In this document: positions 45,125 to 53,243 of the stretch, in pieces | Layout of the letters: each line of letters starts with the position of its first letter | Position numbering within the stretch: position 1 is the stretch's first letter | DNA from: Microbacterium sp. 1.5R | GTDB lineage: Bacteria; Actinomycetota; Actinomycetes; Actinomycetales; Microbacteriaceae | Assembly (NCBI RefSeq): GCF_007667425.1 | Contig: NZ_VDRC01000002.1 | Span: 583,072-647,071, forward strand | Direction: 5' to 3' | DNA length: 64,000 bases | Translations under genes and position numbers: made by a program | The notes under the pieces: generated by a model | The model's input: the letters and a program-made list of their open reading frames with translations, nothing else | Database searches by the model: none | What the model was told of the DNA's origin: nothing

Positions 45125-45130
45125 AGGCTA
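45125..45130 (-). promoter_or_regulatory. Putative leaderless -10 for the ligase-like gene pair
   Basis: TAGCCT on the minus strand, 7 nt before ATG 45117. Confidence 0.5.
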
Positions 45131-45205
45131 CCGCGCGCGGTTGGACGCCGACCGGATGCGGTGCGCGGTCGCGTCGCCGAGTCGCTCGGCGACGCGTGCT
45201 CGCCC

Positions 45206-45211
45206 TACCCT
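45206..45211 (+). promoter_or_regulatory. Putative leaderless -10 for manA
   Basis: TACCCT, exactly 6 nt before ATG 45218. It decides this start over GTG/ATG codons farther upstream. Confidence 0.5.
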
Positions 45212-45217
45212 GGTGAC

Positions 45218-46360
45218 ATGCTGCTCAGCCTCTCGAACGTCCCCCGCGATTACGCCTGGGGATCCACCGCACTCCTCGCCGAGCTCGAGGGTCGCGCACC
45301 CGCCTCGCAGCCCGAGGCCGAGGTCTGGTTCGGCGATCACCCCGGCGATCCCGCAGACGTCGTCGGCGGCGGCACGCTGGACTCCGTCACCGGCGGCACA
45401 CTGCCGTACCTGCTCAAACTGCTCGCCGCTGCATCGCCGCTGTCGATCCAGGTGCATCCGACGCGCGAGCAGGCGCGCGACGGATGGAGCAGGGAGTCGG
45501 AGTTGGCGCAGGACGACCCGAGCCGCAACTATCGCGACGACAACCACAAGCCCGAGCTCATCGTGGCCCTGAGCGATCGCTTCGAGTCGCTCAGCGGCCT
45601 CCGCGACGTCCCCCTCACGCGCTCTCTTCTCGGGCAGCTCGGGGACGGCGCCGGTGTCTCCGCGCTGGTCGAGCGCCTGTCCGGCGACGGGGATGTCCTC
45701 CGCGACACGATCGGGTGGCTCCTCTCGGGCGACGCGCAGGCGGAGGTCGACGACGTCATCGCCGCGGTGCGCGCGGCGGCGGAATCCGCGACGGGGGAGT
45801 GGGGCGACACCCTGCGGGCGATCGCGGCGATCTCGCGCAGCTACCCCGGCGACCCCGGAGTGGTCGTGGCGCTCCTGATGAACTTCGTCGTGCTGAGGCG
45901 GGGTGAGGGCGTGTTCCTGCGTGCGGGCCTGCTGCACGCGTACGTGTCCGGTCTCGGCGTCGAGATCATGGCGGCGAGCGACAACGTCCTGCGCGGAGGT
46001 CTGACCCCCAAACGCATCGACGTGTCCGAGCTGCTGTCGATCCTCGACACCACAGCGGGCGAGGTGCCGGTGCTGCGCCCATCGGCGGCCGGCGGTCTGA
46101 CGGCGTATGAGGTTCCCGTCGAGGACTTCGCTCTGCGGCGCGCCGAGCTCTCGGGCGAGCCCGTCGAGATCTCCGTGGACGGGCCGACCATGGTGCTCTC
46201 GACGGCGGGTGCGGTGGCGGTCGTCGCGGCGGACGGCACGAGGCACGAGGTACCCGTCGGCACGGTCGTCTTCGCGGATGCCGCGGAGGGGCGGGTCACG
46301 CTCTCCGGATCCGGGGAGGCCTTCATCGCGACGCCCGGTGTCTCGAGCGCGACGCCCTGA
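45218..46360 (+). CDS. manA: Mannose-6-phosphate isomerase, class I
   Basis: 380 residues from ATG 45218. It interconverts fructose-6-P and mannose-6-P and feeds GDP-mannose synthesis. The cupin-type enzyme shows YAWGSTALLAELEGR (near 10), PEAEVWFGDHPGDPA, LPYLLKLLAAASPLSIQVHPTREQA (near 65-90, including the zinc-ligand QVHP), DDNHKPELIVALS (zinc-ligand Glu-His region, near 108) and FLRAGLLHAYVSGLGVEIMAASDNVLRGGLTPKRID (about 232-268). The metal-binding His and Glu positions are intact. It precedes whiB, an order that resembles the mycobacterial manA-whiB2 neighbourhood. Confidence 0.96.
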   Translation: MLLSLSNVPRDYAWGSTALLAELEGRAPASQPEAEVWFGDHPGDPADVVGGGTLDSVTGGTLPYLLKLLAAASPLSIQVHPTREQARDGWSRESELAQDDPSRNYRDDNHKPELIVALSDRFESLSGLRDVPLTRSLLGQLGDGAGVSALVERLSGDGDVLRDTIGWLLSGDAQAEVDDVIAAVRAAAESATGEWGDTLRAIAAISRSYPGDPGVVVALLMNFVVLRRGEGVFLRAGLLHAYVSGLGVEIMAASDNVLRGGLTPKRIDVSELLSILDTTAGEVPVLRPSAAGGLTAYEVPVEDFALRRAELSGEPVEISVDGPTMVLSTAGAVAVVAADGTRHEVPVGTVVFADAAEGRVTLSGSGEAFIATPGVSSATP

Positions 46361-46364
46361 TCCT

Positions 46365-46390
46365 CGACACGCCGATGCGACACGCCGACG
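46365..46390. repeat. 13-bp near-perfect tandem repeat
   Basis: CGACACGCCGATG followed directly by CGACACGCCGACG, 5 bp after the manA stop. Confidence 0.7.
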
Positions 46391-46400
46391 GATCGTCATG

Positions 46401-46425
46401 AACCTTCAAGAGTTCGTTGAGGGTT
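46401..46425. promoter_or_regulatory. Imperfect inverted repeat upstream of the whiB promoter
   Basis: AACCTTCAA (46401-46409) and TTGAGGGTT (46417-46425) are 9-bp arms with one mismatch around a 7-nt centre, 13 bp before the whiB -35. It is a possible operator. Confidence 0.35.
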
Positions 46426-46438
46426 TACGATCCGCGAC

Positions 46439-46467
46439 TTGACCGGAGCGAATCACACGGGTGTAAT
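46439..46467 (+). promoter_or_regulatory. Sigma-A-type promoter of whiB
   Basis: TTGACC (46439-46444), a 17-bp spacer and TGTAAT (46462-46467) form the best two-box promoter in the window. The start would fall near 46474, leaving a leader of about 43 nt with a GGAG ribosome site. Confidence 0.7.
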
Positions 46468-46517
46468 TAGTGGTGCACGGCCCGCCGAGGGGGCGGAAAA
46501 CAGGGTTGGAGATCGAG

Positions 46518-46835
46518 ATGACGGGATACCGTTCGGACGTGCCGGACAACTGGTTCGTCGACCCGGTCAACCTCGGTGTTCCCGGGGTCCGCAAGGTCGA
46601 GGCCGACGATGACAACGCACTGGCATGGCAGACCGATGCGCTCTGCTCGCAGACGGATCCGGAGGCCTTCTTCCCCGAGAAGGGCGGATCGACCCGCGAC
46701 GCCAAGCGCATCTGCACCTCCTGCGACGTGCGCGGCGAATGCCTCGAATATGCGCTCAACAACGACGAGCGATTCGGCATCTGGGGCGGACTCTCGGAGC
46801 GCGAGCGCCGGAAACTCAAGCGCCGCGCGAGCTGA
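46518..46835 (+). CDS. WhiB family iron-sulfur transcriptional regulator
   Basis: 105 residues from ATG 46518 (GGAG 6 nt upstream; the promoter excludes the in-frame GTG at 46470). Wbl proteins bind a [4Fe-4S] cluster and act with the primary sigma factor. The four cluster cysteines are visible: ALCSQTDPEAFFPEKGG, ICTSC and CLEYAL in the C-x(n)-C-x2-C-x5-C arrangement. The turn FGIWGGLSERERRKLKRR follows, with the GxWGG-type loop and the basic DNA-binding tail. The WhiB2/WhmD subgroup is likely from context (manA, DUF3499, the zincin-like protein), but not proven. Confidence 0.93.
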   Translation: MTGYRSDVPDNWFVDPVNLGVPGVRKVEADDDNALAWQTDALCSQTDPEAFFPEKGGSTRDAKRICTSCDVRGECLEYALNNDERFGIWGGLSERERRKLKRRAS

Positions 46836-46891
46836 CCGGCGGGCTTGCGGCCACGCCGAACCCACTGCATCCGGTGGGCCGCGGGCCCGCT

Positions 46892-46897
46892 TAGGCT
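46892..46897 (+). promoter_or_regulatory. Putative -10 for the GT2/membrane fusion gene
   Basis: TAGGCT, 9 nt before ATG 46907. Confidence 0.4.
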
Positions 46898-46906
46898 GAC
46901 GACGTC

Positions 46907-49900
46907 ATGCCAGCCCGAGTTCATGCCATCGTCGTGGCGCGCCCCGGTTCGTCCGCCCGCGCGCAGCTCCTGCACACGCTGGACGCGCTGCGTTCGCAGA
47001 CTGCGCCGCCGGCGGCGATCACGCTGGTGATGTGCGGCGATGCGACGACTGCCCGCGAGAGCGGGACCGTCGCCGAGCTGGTCGAAGGGGTCATCGAGGC
47101 GCGCCAGAGCACCTCGTTCGCAGACGCGGTGGAGTTGGCGCGGCCGCGCATCGCCGAGGGCAGCGCTGTCTGGCTGCTGGCGCACGACACCGCGCCGCAC
47201 CCCCGAGCCCTCGAGAGACTGGTCGGTGCGCTCGAGCGCTCTCCCTCCGCGGCCATCGCGGCTCCGAAGCTCGTGCTGACCGACAACGACCGCGAGATCG
47301 TGTCGCTGGGTGTGAGCATGACCGGCCTCGGCCGCTCCGTCGAACTGGCGGCGGGCGAGCTCGATCAGGGGCAGCACGACGGCCGAGAGGACGTCCTCGG
47401 TGCGGACATCCGCGGGATGCTGATCCGGTCGCAGGTCCGCAAGGCCCTGCGACCCGACCGTGCACTCGCCGGAGCCGACGAGGGGCTCGACCTCGGCGTC
47501 CGCGCCCGCCTCGGCGGCGGTCGCGTCGTCCTCGCGCCCTCCGCCCGGCTGTCCGTGTCGCCGGACGGTCCCGCCGCCCTTCCCACCGGGCGCGGCAGGC
47601 GAGCGTTCGCACAGCGGTTGGCTCAGCTGCACAGGCGCCTCGCGTACGCCCCCGCCGCCGCCGTGCCTCTGCACTGGCTGACGCTGCTTCCGCTCGCCCT
47701 GTGGAGATCCATCACCCACCTCATCGGCAAGCGCCCCGAGGCCGTCGCCCCCGAGTGGGCTGCGGCCGTCATGGCGATGGTGCGCGTGGGGGCCGTGTCG
47801 CGGTCACGCCGACGCATCCGTGAGTTCCGCACCGCGACATGGTCGAGCATCGCGCCGCTGCGCGTGACCGGCGCTGATCTTCGCAGACGTCTCGACGACG
47901 GCCACGGCAGCGAACGAGGCGTCGCGAACGAACTGCGCTTCTTCTCCGGCGGAGGTGCCTGGGCCGTGCTCGCGGCGCTGGTCGTCAGCGTCGCCGCGTT
48001 CACGATGCTGCTCGCCTGGCCGGTGCTCGGGGGAGGGGCGCTGCTGCCGCTGCGCACGACGGTCGCCGCGCTGTGGGCGGATGCCGCCTGGGGGCTGCGC
48101 GGCCTCGGGGTCGATGTCGTTGGGCCCGCCGATCCGTTCGCCGGCGTCATCGCGGTGCTCGGGTCGCTCTGGCCGGCGGGACCGTCCTTTGCGCTCGTGC
48201 TGCTCTGGGTGCTCGCGCTGCCGTTGGCCGTGCTGGGCGGATGGTTCGCCGCCACGCGGGTCACGGACCGCGCAGGTCTGCGAATCCTGGCGGGCATCGT
48301 GTGGGCGCTGGCGCCTGGGTTCCTCGCGGCGCTCGTCGAGGGGCGCCCCACGGGAGTCCTGGTCCATCTGCTCCTCCCATGGCTCTTCCACACCGCGATC
48401 GTCGCGCATCGCTCATGGGGGGCCGCCGGCGCGGCCTCTCTCGTCTTCGCCGCCGTCGCCGCATGCGCCCCGTCGCTCGTCCCGGCCATGCTCCTGCTCT
48501 GGCTGATCGCGGTCGGCATCAGCCTCGCAGGTGCACGGGTGCGCGGGGCGATCCGTCTGCTCTGGGTGCTCGTCCCCGCTACCGCGCTGTTCGCACCACT
48601 CGTCGTCTGGCAGCTGCGGCACGGGAGCCTGATCGCCCTGCTCGCAGACCCCGGCCTCGTCTCGGCCGGGCCTCAGGTCAGCGCCGATCCGGCGGGGCGG
48701 CTCGCACTCGCCTCAGGGTTCCCCTCGGCGGATCTCGGCGGCTGGGTGACGATCCTGGGTGCCGACGTCGCCCCGTGGATCGGTCTGCTGTTCGCCCCGC
48801 TCGCGCTCCTCGCCCTGATCGCCGCAGTCTCGCCGCGCTGGCGCGCAGGCATCATGTTGCTCGTCGTCGCATCCAGCGGCCTGGCGACGGCCTTCCTCGC
48901 GGTCGGCATCGCCGTCTCGTTCTCCGCAGGGACTCCGGTCGCCGTCTGGCCGGGCACGGGACTGAGTCTCGCCTGGCTCGGCATCCTCGGGGCGGCGCTG
49001 GTCACGCTCGACAGCGCGCTCTCGCTGCCCCGCCTGCGAGTGATCAGCGCCGCAGTCGCGGGCCTCGCCGTCGCGGTGTGCGCGGTCCCCGCGCTCGCCG
49101 CCTTCCACACGGGGCGCACGGCATTGACCGACGGCCCGGCGACCACGCTGCCCGCCTACATCGCCGCCCAGGCGGTCGACGACCGCCCTGTGGGCACCCT
49201 GGTGCTGACGCCGCGCGACGAAGGAGGACTCGCCGCCGAAGTCGCGTGGGGAGCGAGCGAGACGCTCGGAGCCCAGACGACGATGCTGTCCACCGCGACC
49301 GAGGTCCGCGGTCGGGACATCACCACGCTGGCCGTCGACCTGCTCTCGGCTCGCGACTTCGACGCGGCATCCGAGCTCGGCGAGTTCGGCATCTCGTACG
49401 TCCTCCTCGCGTCGGTCTCGGATGACCAGTCGGACCGCGCGAGAACGCTCGGGACCGCTGCGGTGACCGCGCTCGATCAGCGGGCGGGCTTCGTGCAGGC
49501 CGGCTCGACCGGTCGGGGCGTCCTCTACCGGCTCGAGGCCGACGCGGCGCCCCGCGACCCGCTCACCACCGGGCAGCAGGCGACCGCACGCCTCGTCATC
49601 ACCATGCAGCTGGTGCTGCTCCTCGCGGCGCTGCTGCTGTCGATCCCGACGCGCGCTTCCCGACGCGCCGCACGAGCCACACCTCGGGTGGTCGGACTCG
49701 CACCCGAGGAGAGGTTGGTGCTGCCCCGTCACGCCGACGAGTTCGAGGGCCTGGGCGGACCGGCGGACCCGCGCCCACAGCAGGACGCCGCCGAGCGCGC
49801 CGCCGAGCGCGAGTCGGGTGAGACAGCGCCTGCTCGGCCCGGTGCGGGCGCACCAGGCGGGGAGGCCGCCGACAGCGACGGCGAACGGGCCGAGTCGGGC

Positions 49901-50044
49901 CCGGATGGTGCAGACGGCGGCGAGAATCGGCGGCGGTCCGCGGTCGACGAGCGGTCGGACGCAGACGGACAGGATGCCCCCGCCGGCGGCGCGACCGCGC
50001 AGGACGCCGACCACGACAGCGACCCCGAGGAGGGCAGGCGATGA
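46907..50044 (+). CDS. GT2-like domain fused to a polytopic membrane protein with acidic tail
   Basis: 1045 residues. Residues 1-~240 form a degenerate GT2 domain (VHAIVVARPGSSARAQLLHTLDALRSQ; the usual DxD position reads LAHDTAPHPRAL near 90). A linker leads to about 12 transmembrane helices (350-730), an extracytoplasmic domain (about 740-890, e.g. YIAAQAVDDRPVGTLVLTPRD), a last helix (895-915) and a ~110-residue acidic, disordered tail rich in Asp, Glu, Gly and Ala. Homologues between WhiB and DUF5719 genes are common in actinobacteria; the product is unknown. It is coupled to DUF5719 by ATGA. Wall glycan synthesis is a reasonable guess. Confidence 0.83.
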   Translation: MPARVHAIVVARPGSSARAQLLHTLDALRSQTAPPAAITLVMCGDATTARESGTVAELVEGVIEARQSTSFADAVELARPRIAEGSAVWLLAHDTAPHPRALERLVGALERSPSAAIAAPKLVLTDNDREIVSLGVSMTGLGRSVELAAGELDQGQHDGREDVLGADIRGMLIRSQVRKALRPDRALAGADEGLDLGVRARLGGGRVVLAPSARLSVSPDGPAALPTGRGRRAFAQRLAQLHRRLAYAPAAAVPLHWLTLLPLALWRSITHLIGKRPEAVAPEWAAAVMAMVRVGAVSRSRRRIREFRTATWSSIAPLRVTGADLRRRLDDGHGSERGVANELRFFSGGGAWAVLAALVVSVAAFTMLLAWPVLGGGALLPLRTTVAALWADAAWGLRGLGVDVVGPADPFAGVIAVLGSLWPAGPSFALVLLWVLALPLAVLGGWFAATRVTDRAGLRILAGIVWALAPGFLAALVEGRPTGVLVHLLLPWLFHTAIVAHRSWGAAGAASLVFAAVAACAPSLVPAMLLLWLIAVGISLAGARVRGAIRLLWVLVPATALFAPLVVWQLRHGSLIALLADPGLVSAGPQVSADPAGRLALASGFPSADLGGWVTILGADVAPWIGLLFAPLALLALIAAVSPRWRAGIMLLVVASSGLATAFLAVGIAVSFSAGTPVAVWPGTGLSLAWLGILGAALVTLDSALSLPRLRVISAAVAGLAVAVCAVPALAAFHTGRTALTDGPATTLPAYIAAQAVDDRPVGTLVLTPRDEGGLAAEVAWGASETLGAQTTMLSTATEVRGRDITTLAVDLLSARDFDAASELGEFGISYVLLASVSDDQSDRARTLGTAAVTALDQRAGFVQAGSTGRGVLYRLEADAAPRDPLTTGQQATARLVITMQLVLLLAALLLSIPTRASRRAARATPRVVGLAPEERLVLPRHADEFEGLGGPADPRPQQDAAERAAERESGETAPARPGAGAPGGEAADSDGERAESGPDGADGGENRRRSAVDERSDADGQDAPAGGATAQDADHDSDPEEGRR

Positions 50045-51420
50045 GCGGCACCCGCGCCTTCAGAGTGGCGACGACCAGCGCGCGTGTCATCACGGGAGCG
50101 CTCGTCGCGGCCGCGTGCGTCGCGGGCACGGTGCTGGCCGTATCGGCGCCGTTGCCCACGATCTCTCACGAGCCGGCGCAGGCCGATGTCACACCCCTGC
50201 CCGGCGACACGGTCCTCGTATGCAACGGGGATTTCCGCGCGATCGGCCGCGACCCGATGAACTCGTCGGAGATGGTGTCCGCGGCGGCCCCGCGCTTCAC
50301 GAGCGGCGGGACGGCCGGCACGCCCTCGTCGACCCCGATCACCGCCGAGGACCTCGTCGGAGCGGGCGAGGTGCGACGCCTCGTCGGCGAGGTGCAGGAT
50401 CGCACCGCCCCGCTGATCGCCGGCTCCGAATCGTTCACGCTGGCCGAGGACGACCTGTACGGCTTCGCCGCTGCTCCCTGCCGCCCCGCCGGCAGCGAGT
50501 CGTGGCTGGTCGGCGGTTCCGTCGAGACCGGGGCGAAGGACGTCATCGTCCTCACGAACCCGGGCGCCGTGCCCTCGACGGTGTCGCTGTCGGTGTTCGG
50601 TACGACGCGCGGATCCACCTCGGTCATCGTGCCCGCGGGCTCGCAGTCCGCGCTGCCTCTGTCATCGATCGCGAGCGGGTCGGAGATACCGGTCGTCAAG
50701 GTCACCGCCACGGGCGCACCCGTCCGTGCCGTGCTGCAGTCCTCGCTGACGCGCACCCTCGACCCCGCCGGCGCTGACCTGCAGGACGCTGTCGCGGCGC
50801 CGCAGCGGCACCCCGTCATCCCCGGCGTCCAGGTGCTCCAGGCGCCGGCCGACGGCAGTGAGATGGCGGTGCTGCGGCTGATGTCGCCCGAGGTCGAGAC
50901 GGAGGCCGTGGTGACGATGCGGGAGGTCGGCGAGTCCACTCCCGCGACGTCGCTGCCGGTCACGCTCGCGGCGGATCAGCCGACGGAGATCTCACTCGCG
51001 TCGGTTCCGGTGGGCGAGTACGTCGTCGACATCGAGGCTGAGTCTCCGGTGCTCGCCGGCGTCCGCGAGCAGGACGGGTCGGGGCCGCAGACGGATTTCG
51101 CCTGGCTGCTGCCCGCGCCCGAGTTCGACGACGACGTGGTCGTCGCGATCCCCGACGGGCCCGCACCGCGACTGGTGTTCGCGAACGACGAGGATCAGGA
51201 TGCCGTCGTCGAGGTGGGCGTGCCGGGCGGAGAGACGTCATCGGTCACCGTCCCGGCGGGGTCATCCGTGTCGATCGACGTGGATCCCCGCACGGTGTAC
51301 GCGTTGGCGCCGTCGGGCCCCGTGCACGCCTCCGTGCGGATGACGGCGGCCGGAGCGCTCGCCGGCTGGCCCGTGTGGCCGGAAGCAGGGGCGCAGCAGA
51401 CCATCACCGTCTACCCCTGA
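50041..51420 (+). CDS. DUF5719 family secreted protein
   Basis: 459 residues. An N-terminal membrane anchor or signal segment (about 13-40, VITGALVAAACVAGTVLAVSAPL) precedes a large extracytoplasmic beta-rich region. It contains WLVGGSVETGAKDVIVLTNPGAVPSTVSLSVFG (near 157-190), the typical DUF5719 segment, and further immunoglobulin-like strands to the C-terminus. Two cysteines (near 60 and 151) may pair. It overlaps the upstream giant GT-like gene (ATGA) and is likely its extracellular partner; no activity is known. Confidence 0.86.
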   Translation: MSGTRAFRVATTSARVITGALVAAACVAGTVLAVSAPLPTISHEPAQADVTPLPGDTVLVCNGDFRAIGRDPMNSSEMVSAAAPRFTSGGTAGTPSSTPITAEDLVGAGEVRRLVGEVQDRTAPLIAGSESFTLAEDDLYGFAAAPCRPAGSESWLVGGSVETGAKDVIVLTNPGAVPSTVSLSVFGTTRGSTSVIVPAGSQSALPLSSIASGSEIPVVKVTATGAPVRAVLQSSLTRTLDPAGADLQDAVAAPQRHPVIPGVQVLQAPADGSEMAVLRLMSPEVETEAVVTMREVGESTPATSLPVTLAADQPTEISLASVPVGEYVVDIEAESPVLAGVREQDGSGPQTDFAWLLPAPEFDDDVVVAIPDGPAPRLVFANDEDQDAVVEVGVPGGETSSVTVPAGSSVSIDVDPRTVYALAPSGPVHASVRMTAAGALAGWPVWPEAGAQQTITVYP

Positions 51421-51503
51421 CCCCGCGGTTCCGCCGCTCAGATGCGGCTGCGCCGGCCGATGCGTAGGCGGCCGGGTGATGGAGGGTCTGCCGGCGATGC
51501 GAC

Positions 51504-51929
51504 TCAGTGGTCGTGGCCGCCGAGGTCCCACGGCTCGCGGCCGACGTACTCCGCCGCGGCGCGGAAGACGGCGCTCTCGATGGACATGCGCCGGTGTGCG
51601 TTGTCGTCGTGCCCCGGCGGCAGGAGTCGCTCGATGGGGAGGCGGAACAGCACGATCCGACGGTTCTCGCGGTCGAGGTACCAGCGCGGAACCTCCCCGC
51701 CGCCGTCGAATCCCGGCATCGCGCCGATCTCGAAGCGCACGTCCTGCAGCTCGGGCCACGTGCCGCGGAGAAACTCCACAGCCGTGCCCACCGTGAGGTC
51801 GAAGCGGTCGATCCGTCCGTCCAGCGGGGCGAGCGGCGGGCGCACGACCTCGCTGCGGCCAAGGCGGCCGTGCCGTCCGTGACGCGCACCTCGTCGAGGG
51901 GCGGCGGACGAGCGGGACCTGCGGGGCAT
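51504..51929 (-). CDS. Zincin-like metallopeptidase family protein lacking metal ligands
   Basis: 141 residues. A basic N-terminus (about 1-30) is followed by a small alpha/beta domain with FDLTVGTAVEFLRGTWPELQDVRFEIGAMPG (about 43-73) and RRIVLFRLPIERL (near 88). It corresponds to the small actinobacterial proteins annotated as metallopeptidase family (PF06262), such as the Rv3259 type beside DUF3499. The helix that should carry the His-Glu metal site reads SIESAVFRAAAEYVG, with no His-Glu, so catalysis is doubtful. A leaderless -10 precedes the ATG; the gene diverges from DUF3499. Confidence 0.78.
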   Translation of the reverse strand: MPRRSRSSAAPRRGARHGRHGRLGRSEVVRPPLAPLDGRIDRFDLTVGTAVEFLRGTWPELQDVRFEIGAMPGFDGGGEVPRWYLDRENRRIVLFRLPIERLLPPGHDDNAHRRMSIESAVFRAAAEYVGREPWDLGGHDH

Positions 51930-51935
51930 AGCGAA

Positions 51936-51941
51936 AGTCTA
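51936..51941 (-). promoter_or_regulatory. Putative leaderless -10 for the zincin-like gene
   Basis: TAGACT on the minus strand, exactly 6 nt before ATG 51929. Confidence 0.5.
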
Positions 51942-51990
51942 GGCCGAACGCCGCGCGGCGCGGCGTCGTCGCGCCGACCGGCCGCCGACG

Positions 51991-51996
51991 TACGCT
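51991..51996 (+). promoter_or_regulatory. Putative leaderless -10 for the DUF3499 gene
   Basis: TACGCT, 7 nt before ATG 52004. Confidence 0.45.
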
Positions 51997-52003
51997 GACG
52001 GGG

Positions 52004-52210
52004 ATGGACGGAAGACTCTGCTCGAAGGTCGGCTGCGCGCGTGAAGCCGTGGCGACGCTCACCTACGACTACGGCGACCAGATGGCGGCGCTCGGTCCGC
52101 TGGGCATCGCGAATCATCCGCACGCGCATGATCTGTGCTCTCCGCACGCCGAGCGACTCTCGGTCCCCGCCGGGTGGCTCGTCGTGCGCCACGAGGCCCT
52201 TCGCGCCTGA
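52004..52210 (+). CDS. DUF3499 family small protein
   Basis: 68 residues. The pattern LCSKVGCAREAVATLTYDYGD (C-x4-C, residues 5-10) and HDLCSPHAERL (C-x2-H, near 43) suggests a small zinc ribbon, the usual view of DUF3499. The family is actinobacterial and its neighbourhood with WhiB2, manA and the zincin-like protein is conserved, but no function is known. The C-terminus (SVPAGWLVVRHE) is typical. It is too small to say more. Confidence 0.88.
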   Translation: MDGRLCSKVGCAREAVATLTYDYGDQMAALGPLGIANHPHAHDLCSPHAERLSVPAGWLVVRHEALRA

Positions 52211-52269
52211 ACCGACATACTCCCGAGAACACGCCGAACGCTCGGGCAGCCGGCGCGCTTCCCGCCCGA

Positions 52270-52275
52270 TACGCT
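52270..52275 (+). promoter_or_regulatory. Putative leaderless -10 for the MacAB-like operon
   Basis: TACGCT, 8 nt before ATG 52284. It has the same sequence as the -10 of the upstream DUF3499 gene. Confidence 0.45.
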
Positions 52276-52283
52276 GACCGCGG

Positions 52284-53243
52284 ATGCGCCAGGTGGGCGC
52301 GGCCGGAAAGGCAGCCGTGATCGTCTGGCGACGCTGGATCTTCCCCCTCCTGCTCGTGATCGTGTTCGGGGCGTGCGCCGCGGCGCTGGTCAAGATCGCG
52401 TTCTTCCCCGATCGCTCCGACGCGGTGGCGGCGCCCGAGGCGTCGATCGTCGAGCCGGTGACGACAGTCGAGCGCGGATCGGTCGTCAACGCCCTCTCCC
52501 TCGACGGGAACATCGCGAGGGACGAGGAATACCCTGTCCGCAGTGAGATCACTGGCACGGTGCTGGCGGTCCACGTCGCAGACGGTGCGGCCGTCGCAGC
52601 GGGCCAGAAGCTGTTCACGATCCGGCAGGACGAACCGAAGAAGGACATCGACGTCCTGGCACCCGAGGCGGGCGACGTGTCGCAGATCGCGCTCGTCAAG
52701 GGCCAGGCGACCTCCGTCGGCACCGAGACGTACACGATGACCCCGGCGCGCTACCATCTCCTCGCCACTGTCGAACCGGTGCAGCTCTACCGCCTCGTCG
52801 ACGCCCCCACCGAGGCGTCGGTGGCGATCACCGGCGGCCCGGCTCCGTTCGCGTGCACGGGGGTGCGGGTGCAGGTCAGCACAGACGGAACCGCGAGCGT
52901 GAGATGCGCGATACCCGCGGACCAGGTCGTCTTCGCCGGGCTCCCGGCGACGATGGACCTCGCCGTCGGACAGGTCGACGACGCACTCGTCATCCCCGTC
53001 ACGGCGGTGCAGGGCGGTGCGGGCACCGGAAACGTCTGGGTGGATGCCGGCGACGGCGGCGACCCGGAGGAACGGGCCGTCGAGCTGGGCATCAGCGATG
53101 GCACGATGGTGCAGGTCCTCTCAGGACTCGACGAGGGCGACAGCATCCGGCAGTTCGTGCCGGGCTTCGTCGCTCCGGTCGAGGAGTACTGCTACGAGGT
53201 GGCGCCGGGCCAGGAGCAGTGCGACAGCGGGATGAGCTGGTGA
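52284..53243 (+). CDS. MacA/HlyD-like membrane-fusion adaptor of an ABC system
   Basis: 319 residues. One N-terminal transmembrane helix (about 17-40, IFPLLLVIVFGACAAALVKI) anchors an extracytoplasmic adaptor. A split lipoyl-like domain begins LSLDGNIARDEEYPVRSEITGTVLAVHVADGAAVAAGQKLFTI (about 72-115), and the beta-barrel part contains TMDLAVGQVDDALVIPVTAVQGG (near 225). The coiled coil between lipoyl halves is very short, as in Gram-positive adaptors that do not reach an outer-membrane channel. It is coupled by GTGA to the ATPase. Substrate is unknown. Confidence 0.86.
   Translation: MRQVGAAGKAAVIVWRRWIFPLLLVIVFGACAAALVKIAFFPDRSDAVAAPEASIVEPVTTVERGSVVNALSLDGNIARDEEYPVRSEITGTVLAVHVADGAAVAAGQKLFTIRQDEPKKDIDVLAPEAGDVSQIALVKGQATSVGTETYTMTPARYHLLATVEPVQLYRLVDAPTEASVAITGGPAPFACTGVRVQVSTDGTASVRCAIPADQVVFAGLPATMDLAVGQVDDALVIPVTAVQGGAGTGNVWVDAGDGGDPEERAVELGISDGTMVQVLSGLDEGDSIRQFVPGFVAPVEEYCYEVAPGQEQCDSGMSW

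Noticed and set aside
42260..45216. Two long plus-strand open frames (547 and 495 codons) opposite the ligase-like genes
   Set aside because: Extremely charged Glu/Arg/Asp/Gln-rich translations are the mirror of hydrophobic helices on the other strand.
46470..46517. Earlier GTG start for WhiB
   Set aside because: It lies at or before the predicted transcript start of the TTGACC/TGTAAT promoter and has no ribosome site.
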